A stretch of 64,000 bases of DNA from an uncultured Gemmiger sp. (lineage in GTDB: Bacteria; Bacillota; Clostridia; Oscillospirales; Ruminococcaceae): contig CASFJO010000001.1 in assembly GCA_949295035.1 (NCBI GenBank), positions 1 through 64,000 of the forward strand, in the 5' to 3' direction. Below, piece after piece: positions 16,401 through 25,324 of this stretch. The notes below the pieces were generated by a model. The model saw nothing but the letters and a program-made list of their open reading frames with translations, was not told the DNA's origin and searched no databases. Numbering within the stretch: position 1 is the first letter of the stretch; each line of letters opens with the position of its first letter. The position numbers and the translations under genes are program-made.

Positions 16401-18724
16401 GCGTCCTCCTCCGCCGGGCCCAGGGCCACCGGCACCGTGTCCGCCAGGACCGTGATGGCCTTTCCGCCCAGATGTTTGAGTTCGATCCCCTTTTCATGGC
16501 TCAGCCGCACCGCCAGGCGCGCGCCCCGCCACTCCACGGTAAACTCCAGGCTTTTCCAGCAGGCAGGCAGGTGATTTTCCAGCAGGAGCTGATCTTCTTC
16601 CCACCGCAGCCCGGCAAAACCGCACACCGCACACTGCCACGCGTTTCCCATGGAAGCGCTGTGGATGCCCTCATCCGAGGAAGTGGGGTTGGGGCCCAGG
16701 TCGATGGTGATGGCATGACGATACAGTTCCAGCGCCATCTCGTCCAGCCCCATCCAGGCGGCCAGCACGCAATGCTGCCCGTGGCTCAGGGACGAGTCAT
16801 GCAGCGTGCGGGATTCATAGAACAGAAAATTCCGGCGGCGGGTATCCGGATCGAACAGATCGGGCATCACCCGCAGCAGCATCACCAGATCGGCCTGCTT
16901 GGAGACCATCAGCTGATTCATCTGGGCCGGGCTGTAGTCTTCATAGATGGAAGACACCCCCTGCTGCGCTTTGTAGCGGGTCAGATCCACCGGCGTCAGG
17001 TTCAGATACTGGTCGTTCTGAGGGACCAGCCCGTCCTCGGCGCGGGGTCCGGGCAGATACAGCTTTTGGCGCTTTTGCTCAAACTCCTCCGCCAGGGCCG
17101 CCAGGTCGTACCGCGCTCCCAGGGCCGCCCAGGCGCGGGGCCACGCCTGGGGCATCCGCCCGATCACCAGGCTGGCGACCCGAAGATTTTCCGCCGCCAG
17201 ATAGTTGGTGAAGGCGTTGTTGTCCACGTGTTCCTTGTACTCGTCCGGCCCGATCACGTTGCAGATCTCGTAGTGATCGGCGTCCTTTTTCCACTCCAGG
17301 CGGCTTGCCCAGAACCGGGCGGTATCCACCAGCAGTTCGCAGCCGCACCGCTCCATGAAGTCGTCGTCGCCGGTGGCCTTGTAGTAGAGCCATACGCCCC
17401 AGGCCACGTCGGCGGTGATGTGATGCTCCAGCATGCCGGTCAGGATCGGGATGCTCTGCCCGGTGACCACATCGGCCGCACCAAACAGCGGGGTCACCTC
17501 CCCGTCGGACAGCCAGGCGCTTTCCCAGGGGAACATGGCGCCCTGCCAGTTGTTCTCCCGGGCTTTTCGGAAGGCCCCCGGCAGGCTGCGCCAGCGATAT
17601 TCCAGCAGGGTACGGGCGGCGGCGGGATCGGTCAGCAGATAGTGGGGCAGCAGGAACATCTCGGTGTCCCAGAAAGAATGTCCCTTGTATCCCTCGCCGG
17701 TCATGCCCTTGGCGCCGATGCCCACGCGGGAGTCGTCCCGCTTGATCATAATGTTCAGGTGATACAGCGCAAAGCGCAGCCCCAGCTGATCCATGGGATC
17801 GGGGCTCTCCACGCGCAGATCGTTTTTCTCCCAGTATTCGGCCCAGCAAGCAGCGGAATCCGCCAGCAGTTCCTCGTAGCGGCGGGTCTGCGCCTGCCGC
17901 GCGATACCCAGTCCTTTCCCCAGCACCAGCTCCGCGTCCTCCACGCCGTCTATCTGGCCAAAACCGGCAAACGACAGGTCCCGGCCGGTGCAATAGCAGG
18001 CGACCTTGTCCATCCGCAAGGTCTCGCCGGCGGCCAGCCGGAAGGCAGATCGCTGCACAAAGCGGCGGCGCTCCATCACCGGCAAACTGTGGCTGGGATT
18101 TTGCGAAAAGTGATGGACGCAGTGTACCCCGATCGGGATATTCGACTGATTGGTGCGGGTAGCCAGCTGCAGGATGGCGCCGTCCACCAGCCGTTTTTCG
18201 CCTTCAGCGCAGTGCTGCGAACCGGTATTGGAGGCCCGGGTGCTGATGCCGCTTTCCAGCAGGATATCCACCGGCCCGTCCAGGCTGGTGATCTCGGTGC
18301 AGAAAGCGGCCAGATGCTCCTGCGCCAGCGAGACGAACCGGCGGAACCGTATCCTCAGCCTGGCGCCCGCCGGGCTGGTCCAGCAGACGGTGCGCTCCAC
18401 CTCGCCGGTGCGCAGATCCAGCTGCCGGCGATACGCCTCCAGCCGGCCGGTCTCCATTGAGAACCGTTCTCCGTTTATAAAGAGCCGCAGTTCGGTCACA
18501 TCCGGCAGGTTCGGCAGTTCGGTCACCTCATCGGGCATGGCTTTATTGAATGTCCCGGTCACAAAAGCGCCGCGGCGCTGGCCCACATAGGCTTCTTCCA
18601 GCGCGTCGCGCAGATTCATGTATCCGTTCCCCTGCGCGAAGATGGATTCGCATTTGGCGATGCGGCCCGCATCGAACACGTCCTCCACCACAACCCAGCC
18701 AAGCGGCTGTGCGTCATATTTCAT
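16397..18724 (-). CDS. GH65 disaccharide phosphorylase (maltose/kojibiose/trehalose type)
   Basis: 775 residues, normal for inverting GH65 phosphorylases that split an alpha-glucobiose with phosphate into beta-glucose-1-phosphate and glucose. The order is an N-terminal beta-sandwich (residues 1-270), a linker, then an (alpha/alpha)6 barrel with GEGYKGHSFWDTEMFLLP (344-360), the catalytic acid Glu at about 495 in VIGPDEYKEHVDNN, KQADLVMLL and the phosphate-site region DSSLSHGQHC. Which disaccharide it uses cannot be read from motifs. The beta-PGM and GH13 genes overlap downstream, and ABC permeases lie upstream. SD GGAGGAACG precedes ATG 18724. Confidence 0.93.
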   Translation of the reverse strand: MKYDAQPLGWVVVEDVFDAGRIAKCESIFAQGNGYMNLRDALEEAYVGQRRGAFVTGTFNKAMPDEVTELPNLPDVTELRLFINGERFSMETGRLEAYRRQLDLRTGEVERTVCWTSPAGARLRIRFRRFVSLAQEHLAAFCTEITSLDGPVDILLESGISTRASNTGSQHCAEGEKRLVDGAILQLATRTNQSNIPIGVHCVHHFSQNPSHSLPVMERRRFVQRSAFRLAAGETLRMDKVACYCTGRDLSFAGFGQIDGVEDAELVLGKGLGIARQAQTRRYEELLADSAACWAEYWEKNDLRVESPDPMDQLGLRFALYHLNIMIKRDDSRVGIGAKGMTGEGYKGHSFWDTEMFLLPHYLLTDPAAARTLLEYRWRSLPGAFRKARENNWQGAMFPWESAWLSDGEVTPLFGAADVVTGQSIPILTGMLEHHITADVAWGVWLYYKATGDDDFMERCGCELLVDTARFWASRLEWKKDADHYEICNVIGPDEYKEHVDNNAFTNYLAAENLRVASLVIGRMPQAWPRAWAALGARYDLAALAEEFEQKRQKLYLPGPRAEDGLVPQNDQYLNLTPVDLTRYKAQQGVSSIYEDYSPAQMNQLMVSKQADLVMLLRVMPDLFDPDTRRRNFLFYESRTLHDSSLSHGQHCVLAAWMGLDEMALELYRHAITIDLGPNPTSSDEGIHSASMGNAWQCAVCGFAGLRWEEDQLLLENHLPACWKSLEFTVEWRGARLAVRLSHEKGIELKHLGGKAITVLADTVPVALGPAEEDA

Positions 18725-18818
18725 TGATCGTTCCTCCTCCAGGTCTTGGGCGGTCGTTTTGAAAGGGGCCCGCGCCGCCCGCCTTGCGCGGCAGAAAAGG
18801 CGGCAGGCCCAAACCGTG

Positions 18819-19652
18819 TCAGCCTTTTATGCCGGTAGCCGCCACACTGGCCTGCACCTGCTCCTGGGCGAACACATACAGCAGAATGCCCGGCAGGATG
18901 ACGATGGTGAGCGCGGCAAACAGATTGGTATAGTTGTAGGAAAACTCGCTGGTAAAAAAGGACAGCGCGATCGGCAGCGTGCGCTGGGAGTCCGAATGGG
19001 TCAGCAGCGAGGCGAAATAGTATTCGTTCCAGTTGCCCAGAAACATCAGAATGCCGGCTGTGGCCAAAGCGCTCCTGGCCAGCGGCAGATTGATCAGCAA
19101 AAAGGTGCGCATAAAACCGGCGCCGTCGATGGTGGCGGCCTCGTCCAGGCTTTTGGGGATGGCCATGAACCCGGCTTTCAGCACAAAGATGGACATTGCC
19201 ATGCCGGCGGACAGGTACACCAGCGTGACCCCCCAGATGCTGTCAAACAGGCCCAGATCGCTGATCAGCGAGAAGATGGGCTGCGATTTGCTGTGGCCGG
19301 GCACCAGCAGCGTGATGGTGAACAGGATGAACAGCAGCCTGCGCCCCGGAAACTCAAATTTCGCAATCACATACGCGCCCATGGCATAGAAGAACAGCGA
19401 CACCAGGGTGGAAACACCCGCCGCCAGCAGTGAGTTCAGAAAATAGACCGGGAAACTGTAGGTCTGGAACAGGTGGATGAAGGCGTCCAGCGAAAAGGAT
19501 GTGGGCAGCGCCAGGGGCGAGGTGAGGATCTCGCCATTGCTCTTGAAGGCGGACATGACGACCCACAAGATCGGAAAGACCGACAGCAGGATGACCACCA
19601 GTTCGACAAAATACATCAGCGCCTGGGCGGCGCCTTTTTTTACAAATTTCAT
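18819..19652 (-). CDS. CUT1 sugar ABC permease, MalG-like
   Basis: About 277 residues with six predicted helices and the EAA loop EAATIDGAGFMRTFLLINLPLARSA, which contacts the ATPase. The start ATG 19652 follows GAGGTGACGCGC and overlaps the end of the previous permease. The N-terminus MKFVKKGAAQALMYF leads into TM1, and the tail ends VAATGIKG as in MalG-type proteins. It is the partner of the MalF-like permease and lipoprotein. No ATPase gene is in the operon, so a shared MsmK/UgpC-type ATPase elsewhere is implied. Confidence 0.93.
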   Translation of the reverse strand: MKFVKKGAAQALMYFVELVVILLSVFPILWVVMSAFKSNGEILTSPLALPTSFSLDAFIHLFQTYSFPVYFLNSLLAAGVSTLVSLFFYAMGAYVIAKFEFPGRRLLFILFTITLLVPGHSKSQPIFSLISDLGLFDSIWGVTLVYLSAGMAMSIFVLKAGFMAIPKSLDEAATIDGAGFMRTFLLINLPLARSALATAGILMFLGNWNEYYFASLLTHSDSQRTLPIALSFFTSEFSYNYTNLFAALTIVILPGILLYVFAQEQVQASVAATGIKG

Positions 19653-19662
19653 GCGCGTCACC

Positions 19663-20574
19663 TCAATAGTCGGTCTCATCCATGCGGAAAAGGCGGTTGA
19701 CCACCCACAAGATCACCAGCCCGATCAGGAACATCAGCACGCCCACCGCGTTGGCATAGCCATAGCGATAGTCGGTGATGGCGTTTACCAGCAGGATCGG
19801 AAGGCTCACCGTTGCATAGTCGGGGCCCCCGGCCGTGGTCAGGGCAATCTGTTCATACATGGCGATGCGGGATGTGAGCGAACAAATGATGCTTGTGCCG
19901 ATGGCGGCGCGGCACAGCGGCAGCTGCACGTACCGGATCAGCTGCCAGCCGGTGGCGCCGTCGATGCGGGCGGCCTCGGTCAGTTCCTGGGGGATGTTGA
20001 GCAGATCTCCCAGCACGATCAGGGTCACGATGACCGCATAAAACAGCCAGGTGAAGGTGACAGACCAGAACGCCCAGGGGGACACATAAAACCAGTCCAC
20101 GCTGAAATCCGGGTCCAGCAGACGGATCAGGCTGTTGAGGATGCCGATGTCATCGTTGAAGATAAAGCGGTAGATCATAGCCCACGCGGCGGCGCTGATC
20201 ACGTTGGGGATCATGTAGACGGCGCGGGTCAGCTTCCAGCCGTGCGGACGATGAAACAGTACAAACGCCACCAGCGTGCCAAAGCCCACATGCAGCGTCA
20301 TGGCGATCACGCACCACCAGAACAGATTTTTCAGGCTGGTCAGAAACGAGTGGCTGGTGAACAGGTTTATGTAGTTGCGCACGCCGTTGAAACTGGGCGC
20401 GTTGAAGCCGTCCCATTTGGTAAAGGATGTGACGAACACCTCGACGATAGGCACCACATAAAACATGGCGAAGATGACGACGGTGGGCAGCAAAAACAGG
20501 TAGATCCACTTGTAGTTGGCCCGCTGCAGCCGGCTGGGCTTATACCGTGCCGGCCGTTTTTCTGTTGCGTGCAA
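19663..20574 (-). CDS. CUT1 sugar ABC permease, MalF-like
   Basis: 303 residues. TM1 near YKWIYLFLLPTVVIFAMFYVVPIVEVF, then five more helices. The EAA loop is EAARIDGATGWQLIRYVQLPLCRAAI. I chose the TTG at 20574 (MHATEKRPARYKPSRL), because AAAGGAGGGA lies 9 bases before it. The GTG at 20595 overlaps that SD and is less likely. It transports the alpha-glucoside together with the MalG-like partner. Confidence 0.92.
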   Translation of the reverse strand: MHATEKRPARYKPSRLQRANYKWIYLFLLPTVVIFAMFYVVPIVEVFVTSFTKWDGFNAPSFNGVRNYINLFTSHSFLTSLKNLFWWCVIAMTLHVGFGTLVAFVLFHRPHGWKLTRAVYMIPNVISAAAWAMIYRFIFNDDIGILNSLIRLLDPDFSVDWFYVSPWAFWSVTFTWLFYAVIVTLIVLGDLLNIPQELTEAARIDGATGWQLIRYVQLPLCRAAIGTSIICSLTSRIAMYEQIALTTAGGPDYATVSLPILLVNAITDYRYGYANAVGVLMFLIGLVILWVVNRLFRMDETDY

Positions 20575-20604
20575 AGCGCGGGTCCCTCCTTTCACAAAAC
20601 AGCG

Positions 20605-20645
20605 GCGGCGCGCCGCCCCGCGGATGCCGGGGCACGGCGCGCCGC
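20605..20645 (-). terminator. Intercistronic stem-loop after the binding-protein gene
   Basis: 11-bp GC arms (20605-20615 and 20635-20645) with an inner ccccg/cgggg helix and no T tract. Such structures stabilise the binding-protein part of the mRNA and lower permease expression. Confidence 0.55.
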
Positions 20646-20680
20646 GCGAAAAGCCTGCGTGCGTACAGCTGGGGGGATGA

Positions 20681-22030
20681 TTATTCAGCGGTAGCCTCGG
20701 TGGCGGCCTGGGTCATGCGCTGGGCAAAGTCCTCCGGAGTGAAGGTACCGTCCGCCAGGCTGGGCAGCAGCATACCAAAATCCGCGTTCGCGACCGAAGA
20801 GGGGATAACGTCCAGGATGCAGGGCACAAAGGTGGTGTCAGCCGTGGTGTCGGCCGCCAGGTCGGCCAGGACCTGCGTCTTGCCCTGTTCCTCCTTAAAG
20901 CCGTCGGAATAGGTCAGGCCGGGGGCGTCGCCGCCTTCCGCCAGCAGGTAAGCCTCGATCTCCTCGGGGCTGTTGATGAACTCCAGAAACGCCAGGGCCA
21001 GTTCGATCTCCTCGGGCGCGGCGTTGGCGCTGATGAACCACTCCCCGTAGGTGGCGGTGTTGGCAATGCCGATCTGGCCCGGGAAGAGGGCGGCACGGAC
21101 GTTGGCGCCGTCAAAGCCGTTGCTCCAGTTGGCGGAATTGGTGGAGGCGAAATCGGACGACATCCAGGGGCCGTTGGCGATCAGGGCCGCCTGGTTGCTC
21201 ATGAAGGAGTTGGCGGCGTCCGCGTAGGTGGCGCCGATGGAGTTGGGCGCCGCGTTGTTCTGCAGCATCTGCTGCAGCGTGCCGATGGCGTTGACAAAAG
21301 CGGGCTCGCTGAAATCCACGATGCGGTTTTCCACGCCGGCCTGCAGCCATTCGATGCCGCCCTCTTCACCCGCGATGGCGGCGGTCAGGAACAGGGCGGC
21401 CACCCAGCCGTTCTCCGCCGTGGAGAACGCGATCTTCTGGTCACCCATGGCGGTGATGAACTGCTCCATGGTCATCGCGCTCAGATCCTCCTGGGTATCC
21501 CACAGCGCCGAATTCCAGAAAAACCCGGTGGGGCGCACGGTGGCCAGGGGCATGCTGTAGATTGCGCCGCTCTCGTCGGTGCAGAACGCCAGGCCGTCGG
21601 GCATGAGCCGGGCTTTCAGTTCCGGATTCTCCTCCAGCCAGCCGCTCAGGTCATAGGCCAGGCCGTTGGGATACACCACGTTCGACAGCCAGTCCACATC
21701 GCCGGACTGCACCAGCACCGGCAGTTCCCCCTGCTGGGCCAGCATCTTCATCTGATCCAGAAAGGTATCCTGCGGCACGCTTTCCAGCGTGATATGGTAT
21801 TGGCCTTCATACGCCTGGTTGAAGCGCTCTACCTGCGGCTCAAAGAACACCGCGCCCACGTTTTCGCCGGTCTTGTAGGAAGGGATGGTCACCTCCACAA
21901 CGCCGGCGCCGGCGGACGAGGCGGTGGAACCGGGCTGTGCCGTGCTGCCCGAGGCGGCGCCGCAGCCGGCAAGGCTGGCGGCAAGAAGGGCGCCGGCCAG
22001 GAGCCCCGCGAACATACGTTTCTTTTTCAT
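20681..22030 (-). CDS. Sugar-binding lipoprotein of the alpha-glucoside ABC transporter
   Basis: 449 residues. The signal peptide MKKKRMFAGLLAGALLAASLAGC has a lipobox with Cys at 23, followed by a Ser/Ala/Gly-rich linker. The mature part is a type-1 extracellular solute-binding protein (FFEPQVERFNQAYEGQYHITLESVPQDTF, NGPWMSSDF, ALAFLEFINSPEEIEAYL). It is first in the operon, behind GGAGGATACC, with the start at 22030. Two LacI-type operators lie 80-180 bases upstream. A codon-long open extension to 22183 is not coding. Confidence 0.93.
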   Translation of the reverse strand: MKKKRMFAGLLAGALLAASLAGCGAASGSTAQPGSTASSAGAGVVEVTIPSYKTGENVGAVFFEPQVERFNQAYEGQYHITLESVPQDTFLDQMKMLAQQGELPVLVQSGDVDWLSNVVYPNGLAYDLSGWLEENPELKARLMPDGLAFCTDESGAIYSMPLATVRPTGFFWNSALWDTQEDLSAMTMEQFITAMGDQKIAFSTAENGWVAALFLTAAIAGEEGGIEWLQAGVENRIVDFSEPAFVNAIGTLQQMLQNNAAPNSIGATYADAANSFMSNQAALIANGPWMSSDFASTNSANWSNGFDGANVRAALFPGQIGIANTATYGEWFISANAAPEEIELALAFLEFINSPEEIEAYLLAEGGDAPGLTYSDGFKEEQGKTQVLADLAADTTADTTFVPCILDVIPSSVANADFGMLLPSLADGTFTPEDFAQRMTQAATEATAE

Positions 22031-22110
22031 GGTATCCTCCTTTTGTTGTGTGGGTCTATCAAAACGGCAATTGCCGTTTCGTGCCAAATGAAAACCGGGA
22101 TTCCGGCAAA

Positions 22111-22126
22111 CCAAAAACGTTTTTGG
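22111..22126. promoter_or_regulatory. LacI-type operator O1 upstream of the binding-protein gene
   Basis: Perfect 16-bp palindrome CCAAAAACGTTTTTGG, 81 bases before the binding-protein start. It is identical in core to O3 and O4 at the lacI promoter. Confidence 0.8.
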
Positions 22127-22190
22127 CGCTGGCAATAAAAAACACAGACCCTGACAGGATCCGCCCGAACGCAACGCTGTCAAATTTGTA

Positions 22191-22207
22191 TCAAAAACGT
22201 TTTGGGA
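22191..22207. promoter_or_regulatory. LacI-type operator O2 (imperfect)
   Basis: TCAAAAACGTTTTGGGA, one T shorter in the right arm than the perfect sites. It lies just upstream of a TTGACA hexamer (22178-22183, minus strand) that may be the operon's -35. A matching -10 is not clear. Confidence 0.6.
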
Positions 22208-22220
22208 ACCGGCAAAAAAA

Positions 22221-22258
22221 GAAAAGGCGTTTTTCTCCGCCCGGACGGGGGCCTTTTC
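22221..22258 (-). terminator. Terminator of the lacI gene
   Basis: Read on the minus strand, GAAAAGGC ... GCCTTTTC is followed by a T7 run (22214-22220). Confidence 0.65.
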
Positions 22259-22287
22259 CTGAGGGATGCAGGGCGGCCCGCCGCCTG

Positions 22288-23310
22288 TCAGGCAGGCGGG
22301 GCCACACTGTCTTTGACCGAGAGGATGTGGGGCAGTACAAGCCGCTGGGGCGGGCGTTTGCCGTCCAGCATATCCATCAGGAGATGCGCCGCCTCATATC
22401 CTTTCAGGCGGATGTTCTGATCGATGGTGGTGATGCGGGGATCGGTAAACTCCGTTATGTCCAAACCGTCGTACCCCACCACGGAATAATCACGGGGGAC
22501 CTTGTACCCCAGGCTCTTGATGGCCTCGATCGCGCCGATGGCCAGCATATCGCTCATGCACAAAAAGGCGGTGACCTCTTTGGGATCATGGCTCTGCAGA
22601 TACCGGCGCACCCCTCCGTAGGCTTCTTCCCGCAAAAAGTTGGTATAGATGATCTGGTCATGGGTGAGCGGGAGCCCGTTGCGCTGCATCGCCTGATGGG
22701 CGCCGGCCAGGCGCTCCATGCTGACCATCGCCTCCTTGCGGCCGTGCACCAGCACGATGCGCCTGTGGCCCTGGTCGATCAGATACTGGGTCAACTCGTC
22801 AAAAGCGGCGATATGGTCCAGCGTAACGTTGCTGACATTCGGGCCCTTGACCTGGGTGTCAATGGTGACGCACGGCGGGCTCCCCACCGGGATCCCCTCG
22901 CAATAGGGGTCGGTCGTTTTCAGGCCTAACAGCACCGCACCGCTGAGATTGTGCTCATAACACAGCTGCTCATAACTTTTTTGGTGCTGGATCTCCGAGT
23001 TGATGATGTGCATCGAGAGTTCCACCCCTCGCTCCAGCGCAAACTGATAGCAGCCCTTCATCAGCATCGTCTCGAAGTGGTTGAACATCTTTTCTTCCAA
23101 AAAACCCGAAACGATCAGCGCGATGCTGCGGGCATGCTTGCTGGAAAGGCTGCGGGCCACCAGATTCGGATGATACCCCAGTTCCTGCGCCGTGCGGATG
23201 ATCCGCTGGCGGGTATTTTCATTCACATCCGCGTAATTGTTCAGCGCCCGGGACACAGTCCCTACCGTTACGCCGGCGGCTTTGGCCACATCCTGAATGG
23301 TCACCGACAT
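22288..23310 (-). CDS. LacI-family repressor of the alpha-glucoside operon
   Basis: 340 residues. The N-terminal HTH is VTIQDVAKAAGVTVGTVSRALNN, the hinge helix is LVARSLSSKHARSIALI, and the periplasmic-binding-protein-like sensor domain ends LPHILSVKDSVAPPA. The start ATG 23310 follows GGGAGGTGTCGGGA. The open frame further upstream covers the promoter and is not coding. Four near-identical palindromes, two at its own promoter and two before the binding-protein gene, make it the obvious autoregulated repressor of the downstream operon in the same orientation. The ligand is probably the imported glucoside (inference). Confidence 0.93.
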   Translation of the reverse strand: MSVTIQDVAKAAGVTVGTVSRALNNYADVNENTRQRIIRTAQELGYHPNLVARSLSSKHARSIALIVSGFLEEKMFNHFETMLMKGCYQFALERGVELSMHIINSEIQHQKSYEQLCYEHNLSGAVLLGLKTTDPYCEGIPVGSPPCVTIDTQVKGPNVSNVTLDHIAAFDELTQYLIDQGHRRIVLVHGRKEAMVSMERLAGAHQAMQRNGLPLTHDQIIYTNFLREEAYGGVRRYLQSHDPKEVTAFLCMSDMLAIGAIEAIKSLGYKVPRDYSVVGYDGLDITEFTDPRITTIDQNIRLKGYEAAHLLMDMLDGKRPPQRLVLPHILSVKDSVAPPA

Positions 23311-23342
23311 TCCCGACACCTCCCTCTCACCGGACAGCACCA

Positions 23343-23360
23343 GCCAAAAACGTTTTTGGC
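23343..23360. promoter_or_regulatory. LacI-type operator O3 at the lacI promoter
   Basis: Perfect 18-bp palindrome GCCAAAAACGTTTTTGGC, just downstream of the -10 of the lacI promoter, a position for autorepression. Confidence 0.85.
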
Positions 23361-23368
23361 TTGGTTTT

Positions 23369-23397
23369 GTTATACAGGAACCGGAATAAAATGTCAA
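23369..23397 (-). promoter_or_regulatory. Promoter of lacI
   Basis: Minus strand TTGACA (23392-23397), 17 bases, TATAAC (23369-23374). Operators O3 and O4 flank it. Confidence 0.75.
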
Positions 23398-23431
23398 GAG
23401 CGCCTCCCAAAAAACGGCAAAATGCACGCAA

Positions 23432-23451
23432 GACCAAAAACGTTTTTGGTC
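23432..23451. promoter_or_regulatory. LacI-type operator O4 upstream of the lacI promoter
   Basis: Perfect 20-bp palindrome GACCAAAAACGTTTTTGGTC, centred 90 bp from O3. The pair could form a DNA loop across the promoter. Between here and 23641 only the terminator of the next operon is seen. Confidence 0.85.
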
Positions 23452-23492
23452 AATGTTACAAGGCCCGCCATGGCCGCGCCATTCCCAAAAAC

Positions 23493-23541
23493 GCCCCCGG
23501 AAGGACCCCGCCGGCTATGGCCGGGGTGTGTTTCCGGGGGC
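23493..23541 (-). terminator. Terminator of the BtpA-ECF operon
   Basis: Outer arms GCCCCCGGAA (23493-23502) and TTCCGGGGGC (23532-23541) enclose an inner ACCCCG/CGGGGT helix. On the minus strand it is followed by GTTTTTGGG. Confidence 0.7.
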
Positions 23542-23640
23542 ACTTTCTCTATTTTGGCAAACGCGTACATCCGAAAGCCGCCGGCCGGCGCCGGGGCTTC
23601 GGCACGGGCACGCGATACAAAACGCGGCGGGTTTTCGCTT

Positions 23641-24399
23641 TTATTGTGCGTTCACGGGCTGCGCCTCTTCGATTTTTTGCAAAAATTCGCGGATCTTGCC
23701 ATCATCCCAGCAGGGGCTTGCCGAATCGGTCATAAAACAAGAACTTACGACCACTCCGTCACAGCGGCCCATAAACTGCGGGATGTTCTGCGTGTTCACC
23801 CCGCCGCCCGCATACACCGGCGTGGCGGGCAGGGCCCTTTTCACATCCGCGATCATCCCCAGGGTCTCCTCGGTGTTTCTGCCGGTCACGATCAAACCGT
23901 CCGACTCGTATTTTACCGCCTGCTGCGCGGCCGTCACAAGAGGAAGATCGCCCAGCGGGGTGCCGGTGCGGTCATACACATCGGTCAGCACTTCGATGGG
24001 CCGGTCCAGAAACGCGCGCTCCTGAAGCGCCCGCGCGGCGCAGCCCTGCACGATCCCGCCGGCCTTCACCATGGCGCCCACATACACCTTGATCCGGACG
24101 AAATCCGCGCCGGCCGCGTTGGCGATCTGCAGAACGGCCGGGTCATTGGCCTCCAGAATGACCCCCAGTTTCATGGTCGGAAACGCCAGCCGTGCCTCCC
24201 GCACAAGCGACGACATATACGCCAGCGTCTTGACGCTGGCCGCCGGGCCGGGGGTCTGGTCCTGGATAAACAATTCGCGGATACCGCCGGCCTCGTACGC
24301 CGCGACATTTTCCAAAAGCCAGTCGCAAAGCGGACGGTACACAATATCATTTCGGGTAAAGGCGGGCAGATGGACCGCCCCCATAACGCGCAAACTCAT
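23641..24399 (-). CDS. BtpA/SgcQ-family TIM-barrel protein
   Basis: 252 residues of the BtpA family, named after a cyanobacterial photosystem I factor but widespread next to sugar and nucleoside catabolic genes (SgcQ in E. coli). The sequence has MGAVHLPAF at the start, GIRELFIQDQTPGP, ANAAGADFVRIKVYVGAMV, YESDGLIVTGRNTEE and PVYAGGGVNTQNI, the phosphate-binding TIM-barrel pattern. The biochemical role is not established for the family. It is last in a seven-gene set with kinase, SIS protein and ECF transporter. Its ATG overlaps the kinase stop (ATGA). Confidence 0.85.
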   Translation of the reverse strand: MSLRVMGAVHLPAFTRNDIVYRPLCDWLLENVAAYEAGGIRELFIQDQTPGPAASVKTLAYMSSLVREARLAFPTMKLGVILEANDPAVLQIANAAGADFVRIKVYVGAMVKAGGIVQGCAARALQERAFLDRPIEVLTDVYDRTGTPLGDLPLVTAAQQAVKYESDGLIVTGRNTEETLGMIADVKRALPATPVYAGGGVNTQNIPQFMGRCDGVVVSSCFMTDSASPCWDDGKIREFLQKIEEAQPVNAQ

Positions 24400-25310
24400 A
24401 ACCACTCCTCCTCCTGGACCGGGACCGCTTCCGCAAGCGCCATCGCCTGCTCCCGGGAAGCGTTTTGAACACCCGAATAGCTGAATTGCTCAATGCACAG
24501 CGAGGCGACCGCGGCGGCATACCGGGCGCTGAGAGACAGGCTCTCCCCATTCAGCCACGCGGAGAGAAACGCCCCGTTGTAACTGTCTCCCGCGCCGGTG
24601 GCGTCCACCACCTCGGTGCTGCGGATCCCGACGGCATAGCGTTTGTGCTGAGAAAAATCAAAGATCGAACACCCCTGCGCCGCCTGCTTGACGACCAGCA
24701 TCCTGTTTCCCTGCGCGAAAAGCTGGCGCGCCGTTTTCTCCAGATCCCCCTCAAACTCCGGATACATGGCGTTGAGTTCCACGTCCGAGGGCATGAACAC
24801 ATCGCAAGCGCCCGCCAGTTCTTTCAGCGACGAGGCGTCGTGTTCAGCAAAAAACTCGCTGGTGTCGGCGCACACAAACAGGCCCCGTTCTTTGGCCCAG
24901 CGGGCGTATTGAAGCTGTACCGAGGGCAGCATAGGCGCCAGATAGAGCGCGTCCGCCGTTTCCGAGGGCAGGTGACGGGGCGTTTGGGCGATGGTGCAGT
25001 CCAGCCAGATCTTCCGCGCGTGGCTGTGGGTCACGCGGGAAAACGAGCGGGAATATTCCATAAAGCTTCTTCGCTGTTCGCCCAGAATATCGATCACATC
25101 CCCCGAGCCGATCCCCCGCCCTTCCAGCGCGCGCAGCACGGACCGGTCAAAATCCGCGCAGCGGGTGGACAAAAGGCGGATATCCCCGCCATACAGGCTG
25201 GCCGCCACCGACGTATACAGCGCGGCGCCGCCCGGAACGTCGCTTTTTTCCTGCGTACAGGTCTTGATATGGTCCAGAGACAGGTGCCCTGCTATCACAA
25301 TACGTTTCAT
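24396..25310 (-). CDS. PfkB-family carbohydrate/nucleoside kinase
   Basis: 304 residues. PfkB features: GGAALYTSVAASLYGG near residue 27 (substrate side) and DATGAGDSYNGAFLSAWL, holding the catalytic Asp and anion hole, near residue 235. The N-terminus (MKRIVIAGHLSLDHIKT) differs from ribokinase and fructokinase. The neighbouring double-SIS isomerase/deglycase and GntR/UTRA regulator recall the fructosamine (frl) pattern of kinase plus deglycase, but sequence alone does not fix the substrate. SD GAAAT is weak before ATG 25310. The gene starts 14 bases after the SIS stop. Confidence 0.88.
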   Translation of the reverse strand: MKRIVIAGHLSLDHIKTCTQEKSDVPGGAALYTSVAASLYGGDIRLLSTRCADFDRSVLRALEGRGIGSGDVIDILGEQRRSFMEYSRSFSRVTHSHARKIWLDCTIAQTPRHLPSETADALYLAPMLPSVQLQYARWAKERGLFVCADTSEFFAEHDASSLKELAGACDVFMPSDVELNAMYPEFEGDLEKTARQLFAQGNRMLVVKQAAQGCSIFDFSQHKRYAVGIRSTEVVDATGAGDSYNGAFLSAWLNGESLSLSARYAAAVASLCIEQFSYSGVQNASREQAMALAEAVPVQEEEWL

Positions 25311-25324
25311 TTCCTATGTATACC

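Noticed and set aside
23361..23735. Plus-strand frames between lacI and the BtpA gene
   Set aside because: The region is explained by the lacI promoter, two operators and a terminator. The frames run into the BtpA gene antisense.
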